This document shows positions 12,640 to 27,824 of a stretch of 64,000 bases of DNA, one piece after another; position 1 is the first letter of the stretch, and each line of letters begins with the position of its first letter. Position numbers and translations under genes: made by a program. Origin of the DNA: Hymenolepis diminuta (taxonomy: Eukaryota; Platyhelminthes; Cestoda; Cyclophyllidea; Hymenolepididae). The stretch covers positions 394,803 to 458,802 of the forward strand of contig CAADRB010000020.1 of the NCBI GenBank assembly GCA_900708905.1. Reading direction: 5' to 3'. The notes under the pieces were generated by a model. It was not told the origin of the DNA and ran no database searches. It was given only the letters and a program-made list of their open reading frames with translations.

Positions 12640-15600
12640 GTCACCGCAAAATTTAGAAAGTGTTCGCACGGGGTGATCAAAAGTGATGTCAACTAACAGA
12701 GATAAAGCTGAATCACAAAACAAGCAAATCGACTTAGGCTTTTAACTATTAGATGTTGTTTAGAGTAAAGTGAACAATTGATACACCGCAGAGCAAAACC
12801 ACATGTACAAAACCGATTAATCAACTGAAAATTTCATCCACCATAATGCAAATTCATCTAACATTTAGGTAATTGCCTGGTAATTTGTGAACAAATTCAC
12901 TCCAACTGGATTGATTTTTTAATTTTTGCAATTTCTAAAGCGAAAATATACTGTTTACTACTATAAATGATTGAGCCAAAGTTCTTTTTTTCGTTGCTGG
13001 ATAGTGGTAGGCACTTATGAAAACCTTATGAAATGGGAGCTTATGAATTTGTAAAAGGGACAGTTGATTTTGGTCTCCTAAAAAGGTCATCTCTGACCTT
13101 AGTAACAAGCCCTTAAAGAAATTTATTGCTTCTCTTTCTTTGAAGCTTTGTCTGTGATAATCTCTTGTATATAATCATAAACTTTACGACCTGATGAGTA
13201 ATTAATTGGAAATGAATGACCGTTAGGTATTTTTTCTCATTGAGGGCGAAAACACATGACTAACAGGTACCCAATTTCCATTAAATTGTACCTAATTCGA
13301 ATTAGCTTCAGCTGAAAAGAATGCAAGATAAGACAGTTATTCACAAGGGAATTCAGGAAACAAATAATGAAATTTGAACTTTAGAAAATGAGCCAGGGAA
13401 CTGCTATTAAGTAACCCAATGAATCCGTAAAAAGCAAATGAACTAAAACTTCTTTAGTATTCTGATTTTATTTTCAACTATTACTCAATCTCCTTACCTT
13501 AATCCTTTATTAGACTATCTTACAACCGGAGTTCATATAATTTTCCAAAATAAAAAGTGCATAATTTTTTACCTTACCATGAGTTATAATATAACAGTAT
13601 TAATATTAAAAGACAAAATGTGAATGGAATCACTACCCAATCTGTAGGAACTGGTAAGTGTGGATGTATGTTATCTACTATGAAACGTGGGATTATAAAA
13701 AATGCAAATAAATATAAACTTTCTCTGTTGAAAACCGATATCTGCAACTCTTATACAGACGTCTTGATAGCTGAGGTTTAACTAAGACAAAAACTCTCAA
13801 ATACTCAAGCCATTGATGCCTTAGGAAAAATAGGTGCCAATCGCAACCTGGGTTAGGTAGATATAGTTAGTTTCAGGACCGAGATCTCTGAACTCCCAGT
13901 CCACTTCCCTTTCTTCAGTAAAAGTAATGATGATAATTATTCATCCTCTGCTCACACCATATTCTTGATAGCACCTTATAATTGAATGAACCAAATATAA
14001 TAATATTATTATTCTAAAGAGGAGAAAATGTCAGTAGGAAGGAGACTAGTAGGCAGATTTGTAGTTAAGAGAAGAGAATAATATTCTGCAGAAATGAAAT
14101 GTGGGGCTGCACGATCCACTCTTTTGTAAATATGTATACTAAAATAATGCAGATTCTGAAAACAAAGCGTGAAGACAAAAGTCTTGTTTTTAACTTAATT
14201 AATAATAAAAACTGCACGCAGATAAAAAATTCTTTATACAAAATTTGGTGGGTTATTACTTTTGACGTGCTTAGGACGGACATTGATAATCGATACTTGA
14301 GTGCATTTTAAACAGGTGGGGAAGTTTACAGTTTAAGCTAAGACCAGATACACCTCTTTTTCATAACCGTAGATTTGTAAATTTATCATAATAAAATCCG
14401 TTCTTCGATAATCAATGTGTATACTCTCCGCATTCCAACCAAGCACGGAGTCATGTGATTCGGTCTTCAAACACGAATCATGCGGTATCTAGTTTAACAA
14501 TTACCACTAGTCTTCCCAATTAAATAGAGTATTATATAGAGATTGAAAACGCTATCGGCCTAACGGCCAGCAATTTTATCTTCAAAAGTCAGCGTGCACG
14601 AGTTCGATACTCGTTCTCAAACATTGGCGTATTGGTTTAGACAGATCAAGAAAGGTATAACAGAACGGGATTTTTCCTTTGAGTAAAGCTCCAAGATGAT
14701 ATTGCTTATTTTAAATTCCTAGGTCATCCACTAAATTTCAGTAAGGGTGAATTAACCTAGTTGCATTAAATTGAAAAGGTTCACAGGCTGCGAAACGGCG
14801 TTTCCAATTATTGCAAATATTTATCTTAATAAACAACATCTCAGAAAAGAAAGTTTTGCTATCCTCATCCTTATGTTGGACTTTAAGTAACATTAACATG
14901 CTCAAATAAATGGGGAGTAATGGTTTTGTAGTTTCACGATTATTCCCCTTGAACTTGAATGAATTATACTGTTTCTTTATGTTGTCCTTAGGTTTGACAT
15001 TAGTAATTAACCGATGGGTAATAGAGCATGGAAGCATTGAATATAATTACTAAACCTTTTGAAAGCAAGTACCATTCGAAATTATTTAGGAGTAATAAAA
15101 TCTCTTTAACATCTCGATTAAGAAACCTGTGTTCTGACCAATGCTAATAATCAAATGTCTCATAGTATGGAACTTTTAAGAGAGTAGAAAAGAGCTGTTT
15201 TCTTTCGAAAATATTCAAGTCATTTATGAGGTCTCCGTGACAAATGACATCTGTGTAGAATTTAAACAGAAAATCAGTGACACTTTAGTGTCCATTTGCC
15301 CAAAAAGCACATGAATATTAATTTAATCCATCATCGAGATAGGGAGGACATTAACAAAGAGCTGTCATTTAAAGGAATGGTGACTGATTAATTTGTCACT
15401 CACGAAGGGGTAACAGCAGAGAATTGAATTTACAATTCGGCTACCTACCGCGAGCAAAATTCGACTTCTGTTAACGCTAATTAGCCTATGAAAGTGAAAT
15501 AAAAGTAAACTTTTGCTGTCTATTATAAATTTCCATGAAATTTCATGCACTTTTTCATCCAAACAGGCATTTCAACCAGTTCAGCACAAACAACTTATCC

Positions 15601-18600
15601 ATTAACTTTTAAAGATAATAAAAGTTAAATAAAAATACTCTTGTTTATTTGGTCATTTATCTTATCTGTTAATGATTAAACTATATCACTATTTTCATCA
15701 CTAATCAAAGCGATGGTCTTCAAAATAAGGAATTAGAATAACTGCAAAATAAAATGCTTTTGAGAATTAAAGGAGAAGAGCATTTATTCCAAATCAGATC
15801 TATTGCCTTTACCGCTTATCAGGAACATAAATCTTGAAAATGCATAAAGATGTGCTTCGACCTTTTATAATTATTAGAAGAAACAGGCGGTTTTGGCGTA
15901 TCACTGTTTCATCAAAAAGATTTTTTAGCCGTACATAACTGAAGTTGACATTCAGATACATGATACCTTAACCACTTATCTTATAAGATTTTCAATCTTA
16001 TATCGTTGGAATATGTTACGTGAGGTTTTGCTATTCAACTATAATTTTCAAGCAATTGCTTTTCTGTGAAAATTTTCCTGCAATTAAATATGCTTAGCTC
16101 CTCTAGTATGAATACGTTGATGACTGCTTGTTCAAGTAACGACTTCAAAATTTTTTTCTTAAATAATGCAAATAGCCATTTAAAGTTATTTAAAAGAAAT
16201 CTTTTTTTAATCTGCCGAAACATGTGGTCATCCTAAAGGACATTCCTTAAGTCAGACTGTTTTGCGTGCATAAAATCAACTTAAGTCTGTCCCACTGCCT
16301 TCCCCATTCATTCTTAGCCTAGCCAAAGTATTGATTTTATCAATTACTGATGGACATAACGGTTTTTAGGCCAGATTACCTACCGCATTTGGACGCACTG
16401 ACCGCTATATTTACATTCAGGAAAAAGAAGGGAAGAAGTAATATAGTGACAGATGGCTAGTTGTTATGTGGGGTTTAGGCCTTCGTGACAATGGTTGCAT
16501 GATAGCATATGCCACCTACATGCTATGAAAACCGAACACAATGGGCATGATTGTATAAATGTGGAAATGTTGAAAATCCTTGAGTATAGAATCAAATTTG
16601 TTTCCATTAGCATCTAAGATTTGATTAAAGTTCACTTAAAAGGAATGATTGGTAGTGACGGAACCATATTTTAACAACAAAGATATCAAAAAAAATATTA
16701 CTATGCACAGTAAAATACGAATTCAACTAAGCATTCATCAGGATGCGTTTGTATTTTTTTGTTCGATTAATACAGGATGTACGCTTTCTTCTGCTCTCAT
16801 ATTTATTGAAAGAAGTGCATACCTTCACTTTTGAAAACCGATAAATAGGGCATTTTTTTATTTTATTGCACTCAAAACTTACCCTCAATCAGACGAAACA
16901 CTCTTAGGTAATGACCTAGCCCCACCACTAACCTAACGTTGATTACTGTACCATCAGCATATTATTTAGTCAGAAAAACTAATGAAATAAAGTTTGGCAA
17001 TTTTAGATGCCAGGTAAGCTGATTACTTGAAACGTCCTAAGCCAAGTCAATAGATGAAACAGATCCAAAATACGTTAGAGCAAAGTCATATTTTCACCTT
17101 GTCTAAAGTAAAAATCTCAGTCATACAAAGTGTTTTTAACTGAAGAACGTTGGTAAAATTTTTCATTGTACAGATACAAAATAATTGGAGAGTTATAAAG
17201 CATGCATCGATAAATTACAAAAATGACAAGCCAGTTGATAATTCCTTGACTAATAACATAATCCTTCAATTAATGCTTGAATATCATTCACAGACTTTTG
17301 AATAATAAATAATAATTCTAAGGCGCCTATGAGGAGACGAAGACAGATAAAGTGTCTAAAGGCTGTGATACTCCCGATCCTCAGGGAAAGTGCCATTGGA
17401 AGAATGAAGGAAGGACGTGGGTGATATTTATTGTCGGTGGCGACTTGTAAGATGTTAAATTTTTAATTTAGACCTACGGCGTGCAGGCGAACTTGAATGA
17501 TGATATCGGTGGCACTGTTTGCAGAGGAAACGAGAATTGGCAGTGGTTGAAAGAGAGCCGATGACGTACCGAGTGCGATGGATGCATCTTTTTTAATCAG
17601 TCGTTTTTTTAATCAAAGCAAGTATCTATTTAGTGTATTCGAAATGAAAAAGAAAATTCAACATACTAATTCAAGGAAATAGTAGAAAATTTAAAATAGA
17701 TTGCTTTGTTGATTAGCCGAAAATTGCAACCGAATAAAATTGCTATTTCAGAATGGGCACCAGCGTGGACTTCCGCCAATACAAAGATTGAGAATAGCAT
17801 ATAACTCCCAAACTCCTATAGGAATGAGGGAAGAAGTGGTATACGGAATCTTTTTGGTGAGAAACTCCAATTCCACTACCCATTTTATTGGGTAAACTTA
17901 ACTAATGCTCTTGGTCATTCCGCTCATTGTGTGTGTACCGATGGGCGTCTTCGCAGACGAGTACGCTAACCGCTGTGATATTGGTAAGTTACAAATGAAA
18001 GATGAATCACTACGCGTTTCCAAAACTTTTATCCAAGTAACTGCTTCTTCCTAAGATCTAACTTATATCGTCCTCACAGTACCGAGCGTAATCCTGTTCC
18101 GACCTCAAGTTCCCGCATAGAATCATAGTGTGTTCTCAAATTGTTTACTTTAATTAGCTTGATAAACTAATTAAGTGGACCTCGAACGGACGTTGTTTAA
18201 CCCTGCGGTGACCTCAATTCCCCACAACTATGTCCGAAACCGTTTCCATCTGTTTATTCTACTTTTACCCTTTTATCACTTTAAACAAACACGGATGGAT
18301 TAAACAGTTACTGGTTCCTACGCTTCTTCTGCTTCTTCTCTCCCATCACTCACCGTTTAATCCCCTCTAATCTTCATTGTGGTTTGCTCAAAAAAATTCC
18401 GGTCAATAAAACTCTTGTGTTCTACTTTTAGAACTGTCCGTTGCTGTTGTTAACTGAGTTCTAGTGGCTACTCCAACGCAGGTACTACATTCAGTACTTA
18501 ATCAAGACAGAAAAGGAGATTTAATTGAAACTGACACTTAGTTCAGATTAATTGGTACTTAAATTGTTTGGCTTATTTGTCAGATAAAACTTAACTTCTT

Positions 18601-21600
18601 TCGAAGTTTATTTTTCACAAACTTTGGTTATGCTCATCATCTGAACACTTTACAGAAATTAACTTGAGAAAACAAGGATGACTAAACAAAGGAAGTTAAC
18701 ACTGAATATGCTGACAGATTTCACCCTAAAAGTCAAGATTATCAAGCATGGTGCGTCATCACAGGTGACAACGCAATAACTTTGTTCATTATCATCATTC
18801 TAAGTAAGAGTGATCAAATCATATGCTTATTGCAAAAAGGCAATATTAATATCTATGAGAATTCAAATTTAAACTGCATTTACCGACCATTTCGTCTCAT
18901 CGAATGATAAAAAAAAACAAAAAATAAAAATTAGAATAACACAATGTATAAATGTCTGTAAAGCCAAACGTACTTTTTTTAATTACTTCTCATCTTATTT
19001 AAGGAATCTGGCCGCCATGTCCTAACACAATATTATCCCGTTATTATATTGTAGATTATATATACATATATAATTTCAGTAGCTTTGCCTTTAGTTTCCC
19101 AGAAATAACATTTCAAAAAGAGCATAATGGAAATTTTTTTCAAACATGAGTTAGAAAGTTTCGCTATGTTAAAACATCTTCGTTAATTCAGTCTAGCTCC
19201 CCTCAGCTATCAGAAGATACAGATACACCGAAGTGGTCATAATCGACCACTCAGATCAAGCCACTGGTCAATAAGCTCCGGAAAAAAGGCAGAAAACGAT
19301 CACTCAGGAAACTGGATTAAGATCTTGGTGCTTTTCTTTAGAATGCCATTTCATAATGAAACAAATTATGTTTTTTTTCAATCAAAAGGCGCAAAATCTC
19401 ATAATTCTAAAATCAAAATGAAGTAAAACTCTTGACATCCTGATAATTCTTTACTTTTACCCATTTACCTTTTATTTGGACTGTTCTAGTTTGCTTTACG
19501 TTGGATACTTCTACATTAAAAAAAGCTCTAATATTAATCCGCATTTTATTAAAAAATAATAAATCTCTGCCTGATTAAACGACTTTTAGCTCGATTATCA
19601 GAAGTGTTACTTTTGATTAATTATATATTTTTATGGAAAATGTAATTTATATTTTAGATTAAATATGTATTCGCAATTTAACCAGATTTGCCCTTATTTG
19701 AAGTGAGGACACAAAAGATTGAAAGCTAACCTATTCAACAGTGATTTGAAAATGTACTTGAACTAAAAGTCATGAATGAACTTCAATATGATATCTTTCC
19801 TGTACAAATACGGAGCTGCGCTTTATTATTGCGTACTTGAACATGTTCACGCTTGATTCGTAAGTACGGAGGTCGACCTAATTCATTTTATTAAAAGTTA
19901 AATTATTTATATATATTAATTTATTATGTACCAGTTAAATCCTGTATAAATGATCAATTTTCTAAATATCATGACATGAAAGAGTTCGGCGTTTCCAAGT
20001 TTGAAAGTGAACTAAATGATGGTTTTCTTATGATTTAGAATTATGTTGAAGGCTAAGTTTTTAACCACTTTTATTGCCAGTTCATGTATACAAAACTGGT
20101 CTTCAATTTATTTTACCCCAAATAAACACCCATATTTATTTGAACTGGTATTCATACTTGAATCATTATTTTGGTGATTGATTGTGATTTAATAAACCTC
20201 ATACCAACCTTTTGCCGCCTTAAAAACCTAGTCTACTACCTTTCTATCCCGTTATACTGGAAGATTAAAGAAAACCAGCAGTTATTTCCACAATTTCAGA
20301 AGTTATTGATATTTGTAAAAATATCGGAAATAGAACCGTTTGTTTTATTTTTACCCACGATAACACGATATCTCATTTTGACTTCGGGAGATCTACTGAA
20401 CTACCTTGCCTATAGCCTTTATTAAGGCTGGTCTTACTCTCTGCTCGATCTCTTCGAACAGCACTCTCGATACATCTTAAATCCCAGTTACACAGTTGAG
20501 CATAATGAATTAATACTTTCTGGTTCTCGATTGATTCCCCTCAAATAAATATAAGATACCTCGTTTATATCTTTTAGAACATTTTATTTAATTGACTACA
20601 GTCGTCATAAATGCTTTCAATTAAATTAATCTGCACATAACTTCAGAGGAGAGCTAATCATTCCAAAGGAAAATAAGCCTTACACCACTCACCTTAATTG
20701 GAGAGACAGGTGATAATGTACGCACTAAGTGAAAATCCAACGTGTTTTCCCGCGAATGGAAACTCACTTAAAATCTTAGTAGGTAGATGAGAGCCTATTG
20801 TCAGACAACCCCATTTTGTCTCCTATCTTCATCACAAAGACTTCGAAGATTTGACTGTAATCAAAGGGAATTAAACTGCGGCGGATGAGATAGCAATGAC
20901 GGGCATTGGGAATAAATAATTTATTCATTCTATTCCGACACGTGCACGGGCACCCCCAGTCTAGTCAATGGGATTTCCGTTTCATTCTCACAGTAAGGAA
21001 CCCTCCCCCTAATTTGTCCCTTTCGTGTCAACTATAGGGAATAGAGAGGAAGTTCGGCATTAGATTAAAAAGGTGGCCAAATATTTCAATGCTTTCGATG
21101 ATACGTTCAAAGGAATTATTGATGTATAGTTGAATTTGCATACTTTTAGGCAGAAGTAAATAATTTGATAAATTGATAAATTTTCCTAAATCTAATCTGA
21201 GATCTGTTTGAAACAAAGTAGTACTCCAAGTAAGTTTGAAAAATTATAAAATTTTAAATGAACATCAAAACTCAGCATCATTTTTCGTTGTAATTTCCTT
21301 TCATAGAGAAAACGTTTCTATCAGATATTTGATATTAGACCAACTGTTATCGATTAGGAATAAAGCACCTGATTACGTAGGAGAATATGGAACCGCGAAG
21401 GCTGTTGGAAACTGATGGAATAGGTTCTGCACGACGATGATATTTCTTATTTCGTAAGACTTTTCATACTATCCTCCAGGAGTAAAGAGGTATTGACCCA
21501 CAGTCGTAAACTGCCGATATTAAGACCATTTGGGTCTCAACAACTGCTTTCCGGCAGTCAGTATTAATGAAAATTTGCTGCACGAAGACCAAACGTGCTC

Positions 21601-24600
21601 AATACGCATTTATGCATATATTCTTTGACTTGACTTGTTTCCTTAATCCGTGCGGGACTTGTTCATATCATTTCACTTCCACACTTAAATACATGGAATG
21701 CAATTAACTCTACAATTTCCAAACAAACCTCAATATGATACTTAGACACTGCATCAGTCCTGTCTATATGTTGCGGAAACGAACAAATTTAGTGTATAAA
21801 ATTTCTATATTAATTGTGGAACAGAATGCTTTCCCTTTGGTCATCCAATTTATTAGACATGAAAGATTTATGAGACCCTACTAAAAACCTGTTTTTTAGG
21901 AGAGAACGATACGTGCCAGGAATTCCCGATTCTGTCATTGGGAAGCGCCAATTTCCGTTTCATGTCCCCTATGTAACTTTTTTAAGACCGAAGAGATTAT
22001 GGCTGTCAAGATAAACAAAGACCGTTGCGGAAATGACATCAGTATTGCAAGATTATTACCTTAAGATTATTTGACTATAAAAACGTCCCAAAAAGGTAAG
22101 GAGAGGCAATGGAAAGGATTTTTCACAAATGTTGGAACCAATGTTGAATGATGAGGTTCTAAAGTCATAAAGTCACTATGACTTTTAGACAGTATGTGGC
22201 GGTCTCATCAATAAGATGCACCAAATTACGTTTCATCTTCTAAAATTAGTCATTGTTAAATATATCTCCTATTTAAGTAACATGAAACAGAGGGGAAGCT
22301 GACTGATATGAATATAGCTTACCGCAGAATGGCATCAGTCATGAAAATTCGTTATTTGAAGATTTTCTTGTTATTGGAGAAATATTCTCTTTTATCTCTC
22401 TTATCTCTTTCTCTTTTGTCTGAAAGAGAGGTTTGCCAGTTGTTAGAAATAATCCTAATCATCATTAAAATGATAAGACGATTATTTGACGGTTCAGTTA
22501 GATACAAAACTAGAGGACTAACCCACCATGATTTTAATTAAAACCGAGGAAATGCTGGTTGTACCTGTTGATTTGTCAATGGTATAGCAAGATGATTATT
22601 TTAAGATAATTTCAGAATAGCTGGAACAAATTATCCCAGTGTATGGCAAAGGGGAATTTCGCTGTTGTCTGGGCCTATTTTCAATATCCTTAATAGCAGT
22701 AAAAATTAACGAAAGATAAGTTTATGGTAGGTTCAAGATAATGGAAAAAATGTCCCGAATATTCCTTACTCGTTCATTTTAAACAAGTTAGTCTACTTAA
22801 TCATAATGGTGCCAAAACCGACGTAAAAATGTACAAGTTTATTGTCATACGAATAACCCGAAAGGTAAAAAATCCCCAAGGTGGCCTTATTTTTTAAATT
22901 TTACTCACTAATTTAGGGTTAAATTTATAAAATTTTGCGAAAATACGAGTTTTTTGTTTAGAAAAAATTCTATTCCCTTTTAATAGGCTATGCTCAGAAT
23001 TAGTGAGTTAGTTAATCCCAGTATCAAAGTTCAATTCATCTATACACGAGATTCATTTCTCTGTCTAAAAGTCGAACTGTCACCAAAGCGCTAAGAGACG
23101 CAATTTCATCATCAGCCACACCAGCATGAAATGCAGTGGATCGTATTGCTAGCGATTTAAGAGCTAGCTGACCGAGCAGTCAAGCAATTCCTGCTTACCT
23201 ACCACAGCTTGCCAGAAAAGCAAAAGAGCATGGGAAGAGAAGGGGGGAAAGGGAGGAGACATTTGAGGCGACAACGCAAGAGTAGGCATGTATTCAGTGA
23301 CCTACCGCAGTTGGACAGAAGGAAAACAAAAGCCTAAGTATCATGACTACCTGGACTCATCATCTCTGTTATTTTTAACTTGTGGCTTTGCTGCAAGTAT
23401 TCGCTGGTCAACTCTAAAACCACTTTATAGATTACCCTTTTTTGTTTGTTTCGTTGATGGCATTTCATGGATATCATATGAAAAATTTTCTTTCTTTTAG
23501 GAAAATAAAATGAAGAGCAAAACTACCATAGATTATTTTAATTCCAATAATGAGTTTAAACTATTCATAAATCGTTAGCAAAATATTAGCATTTATTAAT
23601 TTACTGAATTGGTAAGAAATTTGAAATATAATGCTATTATATAAAATTAAGCTGGAGCCGCATATGAGAATATCAAAAATACAGAAAAATCGATTCCGAA
23701 AGATCTCACAGATGTTTCAATATTTGAAGTGGTGGTTTCAAATTTAAAAATATATCCGACGCCATTAACTAAAATTTTCGAATACGGATCGCCATTAAAT
23801 TAAACTTTCATTATCCGTTCTATTAACGGGTTTAACAATCTGAGTCACTGGGCAAGATTGAACAATAAACTTATTCACCGTCTATCTTATGTCCTACTTT
23901 CGCTTTGGGATTCCGCATTTCAGACCATAACGTAACTGAGATTATAGAGCAAATCATTAAATTTAGATGTGTATAGTTGGACAAAATAAGATTAATAAAA
24001 TGCCTATTTTAAATATCAATTCAAAAAACGATTCAATCATACTTCTCTAGCCTTCTTTAACCTTTCATATTTTGATGTCTACCTAGGAAAATGATCTTTA
24101 TAATGCCATATTATCCTCTAATGCTTATTCAATCCAATAATCATACTTTGAACGAACTGTATACTTCATCAGTAAAAATACGTTCCCTTCTAAATTTGCC
24201 GAATTGGTATGATATTCGAGGTCAGAATTAATTAACTAAACTAGTCAAGAGTAAGCTTGAATTATCGAAAATAGAGAAACAATGCGATCAGAAGACAAAT
24301 TGATTTCAATAAGATAAATATAATTACAGATTTTAATACATCACAATTTTAGCGTTACAGTTACAGTCGTGCACGAGCTAGCATGAAATATTAGAAAAAA
24401 CCGATATCGAAAATGAATTCGCAACACTTGTAAGAGGCCTAATCGCAAGTTCATACAAGCAGGCATCTTTTATTATTAACCGTTCTAATTTTTAAGGGCG
24501 ATTTTTTTATTACCCTTAAACAATTAATACAGTGAATTTTTAAATCGTTTAATTGTAAATATTCAACCTTAATATTTTAATGTACTTTAGAACAGTTAAA

Positions 24601-27458
24601 GAAATCTTTAACTAAGCAAAATCTGTAGTAGTAAATATATGAACCGATTTATAACGGCATTCATTCTGCAACTTTTTCAACATTCACATTTGAGTACTAT
24701 TAACAAGTGAGCTTAACCAAAATATCGATTTATTTCGATAAAATTACTATTCGTTTACAGGAGACATAACCCATCAAAGAAAGTTAATCCTAAAGAGTAA
24801 TATTTTGCCCTATTTAATGGGCAGGAGAGCACAATTCTTTTTCAGTCGGAATAAATAAGGTCGGCATGAAGAGGAGTAGATGCGAGTAAAAACAAAACGC
24901 TCGGAAAGTCGGCACGAAACGGTGCAATTTTCATTTTGGGTAGAGAGTCTGTCAAAGCCCATACCCAAAAAGGCGAAAATCCTCTTAGATCTGAAAATGG
25001 GTGAACATAATCTACAGACTTGGCAGAACAAACTAGTCGAACAATAAGAATGTAAGGCTATCTGTCGAAACATTGTCTAGTTTGAAAGGATCAGAAGTTC
25101 AGAGACAGTGGAGTAGTGCGGAAATTATATTTTTCGTACCGTTTTAAAATCACAAGTGAAGGTTCAAGTTTGACTTTCAAAATTATTATTAAAACGGAGC
25201 CACACGGCCGCCAAAATTACCATTTCCGAATAAGGGGTTCATTGTTACTGGAATGTACGTCAAGTAAAAGAACTTTCAAAACTAATAATTAAAAGAAAAC
25301 TTGAAATGTCATATTTCATTTTCGAAAATTTATAGAGGAATCACTAGAAAAGAAATAGATTTGAAGCAGTTTATTGGACAAGTTGGAATATGAAGTAGTG
25401 GTTAATAACTCAGGAATAGTTAATTTTGTTTCCAGTTTCTAACAAACAGTTAGATCACATAGGTGACAGGTTAAAAACTTCAAGCATTCCTGAGTTCCTT
25501 TTGGAGATAAGAAATTCCATCTTGTTACAAATTTACTTGGTTGAAAATTTTTGCAGGAAGCTATTGTCCTCAATTTATAGCCACTTTCATACTGTTCGTG
25601 CTTTAAGACAAGCTTAATTTTATAAAGGTTAAACAAAACGCGACCATGTTAAAATTCCAGAAGTTATTTGGTATAACTAAGAAATTATGTGCTGTTTTAA
25701 ATTAGCATTTGATTTTCGGTATCGTTTTAGTCGAGTACAAAGGCTTTTAGCTGCAAATAAATGAACTCAATATCTGCAAGATTAAAGAAATAAAATGTTT
25801 TCCGGCACTCAAGAAATCTTGTTAGTACTATACATATTATCCTTAATTCTGTGTTTTATAGTATTTCAAGAAAAATCACAGAAAACTATAATTTTTTTCG
25901 AATAGCAGTGTAAACTTTAATGTCTTCGGAGTACCAAATGCAGCTATCGACTACACAGAAATTTTATAAAACATTAATCAATTCGGCAGTATCCAGTTAA
26001 GGGTTTATTTTGAATAACCTTCAACTTTTCTAGTCTCAACTAATTGATTACGGATTTAGTAAGATACAACTGAATCAAAGTGTTACAACCAACCATTCCA
26101 TTAAATCACTCATCAACAAGCTCTGAATATCGCGAACACGAACTCATCGAGAAAAATAGGGTTTAAGTCATGAAATAGAGCATAAAACACGTGTGTATCA
26201 CAAACTGAATTATGTCCCTTTTGAAATTTACGCCTCCTTCTGTTTTCAAACAAATATGAACTTAGAAAGTAGTTATGGAAAGCATATTAATAAAAATTTT
26301 ATTGAAAAAAACCATTTCGTCCACTATATGGTTCTCAGTTTTAACAGGAAAAATTTAAAACTCTTAGTTATTTCAAGATAAAAGGTCTTGGAGATAAAAG
26401 GGCACCAATCAGTGCCCGGGATTAGAGTCGAACTATTCAAATAAATATAGTATTAATAGCTATACGTTACCCTTTTCAACTCCTACCTCTGATTTTAACC
26501 GTCACCTTTTATTTCGTCTAATGGAATTAGTAAATATAATTAAATATACATACCTAGACCTCAGCTCTGCTGCTATGATCGTGTAAGCTGGTTATCATCA
26601 TACAAAATCATTCTGCTTTTCCCCGCTTTTTCTGCTTTAGAATGGAAAAAAATTAACTGAAGTGGCAAAATCGACCATCATAATTAAACAATTAATCAAT
26701 AGGCATTGGACATCGTAGACAAGAATTCGTTCAGAAATCTAAGTGATGAATCATGAAATTGAAATTAAGAAAAATGAATCACCCATTAAGTAGATATCAT
26801 ACAGTCCGATTCCAAAATTGAATAAGACTTTTTGATACGTTGACGTTGCTTTCATCAATTTTTCGGTCCTCTCCCCTTAATTATCCATTTGACTTATTAA
26901 TAATTGAGTTTAGTTGCCTTCCCACAATGAAAAATAGCAAATAATTGCCTTTCTGTGGGTTATGATAGATTCTTAATGGTTCCTAACTTTTACACATAAA
27001 TTATTTTGAATTGGAGAGTCCACTAAACATTGATGAACTGTTATTTGCAGAGTTAACTTTTAACGATAGGAAAATAAGTAATTCAACCGCAAAAAATAAA
27101 TATTGCTACTTGATAAATGGAAATGTTAACATTTAATCAAGAATTCATTGATATTATTGAAGTAGTAATAAATTAAATCAACAGAACAATAAGGGCGCAC
27201 GAAGATGGAAACAAAACAGATGGGAAAATATTTGTTCCTTTTTCAAAATCATCTAAACAAAATGAAGCATATATGGATTATATTAATTAAAAATTTAAAC
27301 AATAACCGGCAATTACGATTTTAAGGCACTGGTAATTAGACGCTTACCTTTATCAAATATCATTTATAATACAGAATACAGTTCAAGTAACCTATTGTGA
27401 CTACATAGTCGACCACGGCTACCCAATTCAGTCGATTGATATCGGCTGATTTCTTACT
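12640..27458. other. Long gene-poor stretch
   Basis: Nearly 15 kb of AT-rich DNA. I see a tRNA-like segment (14551-14625), a diverged repeat B copy (about 13440-13590), related repeat fragments (about 19230-19280 and 26660-26790) and a locally GC-richer patch at 17320-17590. Another is at 23060-23320. The open frames have no motifs, and the sought GRIN1 pore exons were not seen here. Confidence 0.5.
14551..14625 (+). ncRNA. tRNA-like segment (Lys-CUU type loop), probably a relic or SINE head
   Basis: A T-arm is perfect: ACGAG (14598-14602), loop TTCGATA, CTCGT (14610-14614). An anticodon-like arm pairs ATTTT with AAAGT around the loop ATCTTCA, giving anticodon CTT (14580-14582). A box-A-like stretch (cggcctaacgg) lies upstream. 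The 5' and 3' ends do not form a good acceptor stem, so a functional tRNA is unlikely. Confidence 0.35.
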
Positions 27459-27824
27459 TTACTCTGAGAATGTCACTGTTTTCAAGTCATAACCAGTACT
27501 CCCTAATATAAACAGCCATAAACATCTCCATTGAATCCACATCTCCGCACTCAATTCAATCTGACCATCTCCGAGTTTTCTTCCTATTCCCAATAAAGCT
27601 CTCCAACCAATGGTTTCCCATTTGTTCATCTCGTTGTATGGTGAGGTTAGAAAGAAGCTAGGTTGATTGCTCTGCAATATCTCTAGCGACTAAAAGTTAA
27701 CTATCACTTATACATTCTGTAAATCTTGCTGAGCTGACTTGCAAAACAGCTTGTAGGTTGTGTGTCTCTATGGTATTCTAAGCTAGCAAACACGTTGCTA
27801 CTGAAGAACTGATAGTGACCTCAC

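Noticed and set aside
23190..23300. Minus-strand frame MPTLALSPQMSPPFPPF ending at a donor-like gtaagc
   Set aside because: Pyrimidine-rich low complexity explains the open frame. No partner exon was recognised.
24810..25073. 87-codon minus-strand frame
   Set aside because: Cys/Ser/Arg-rich without any motif, start context or splice support.
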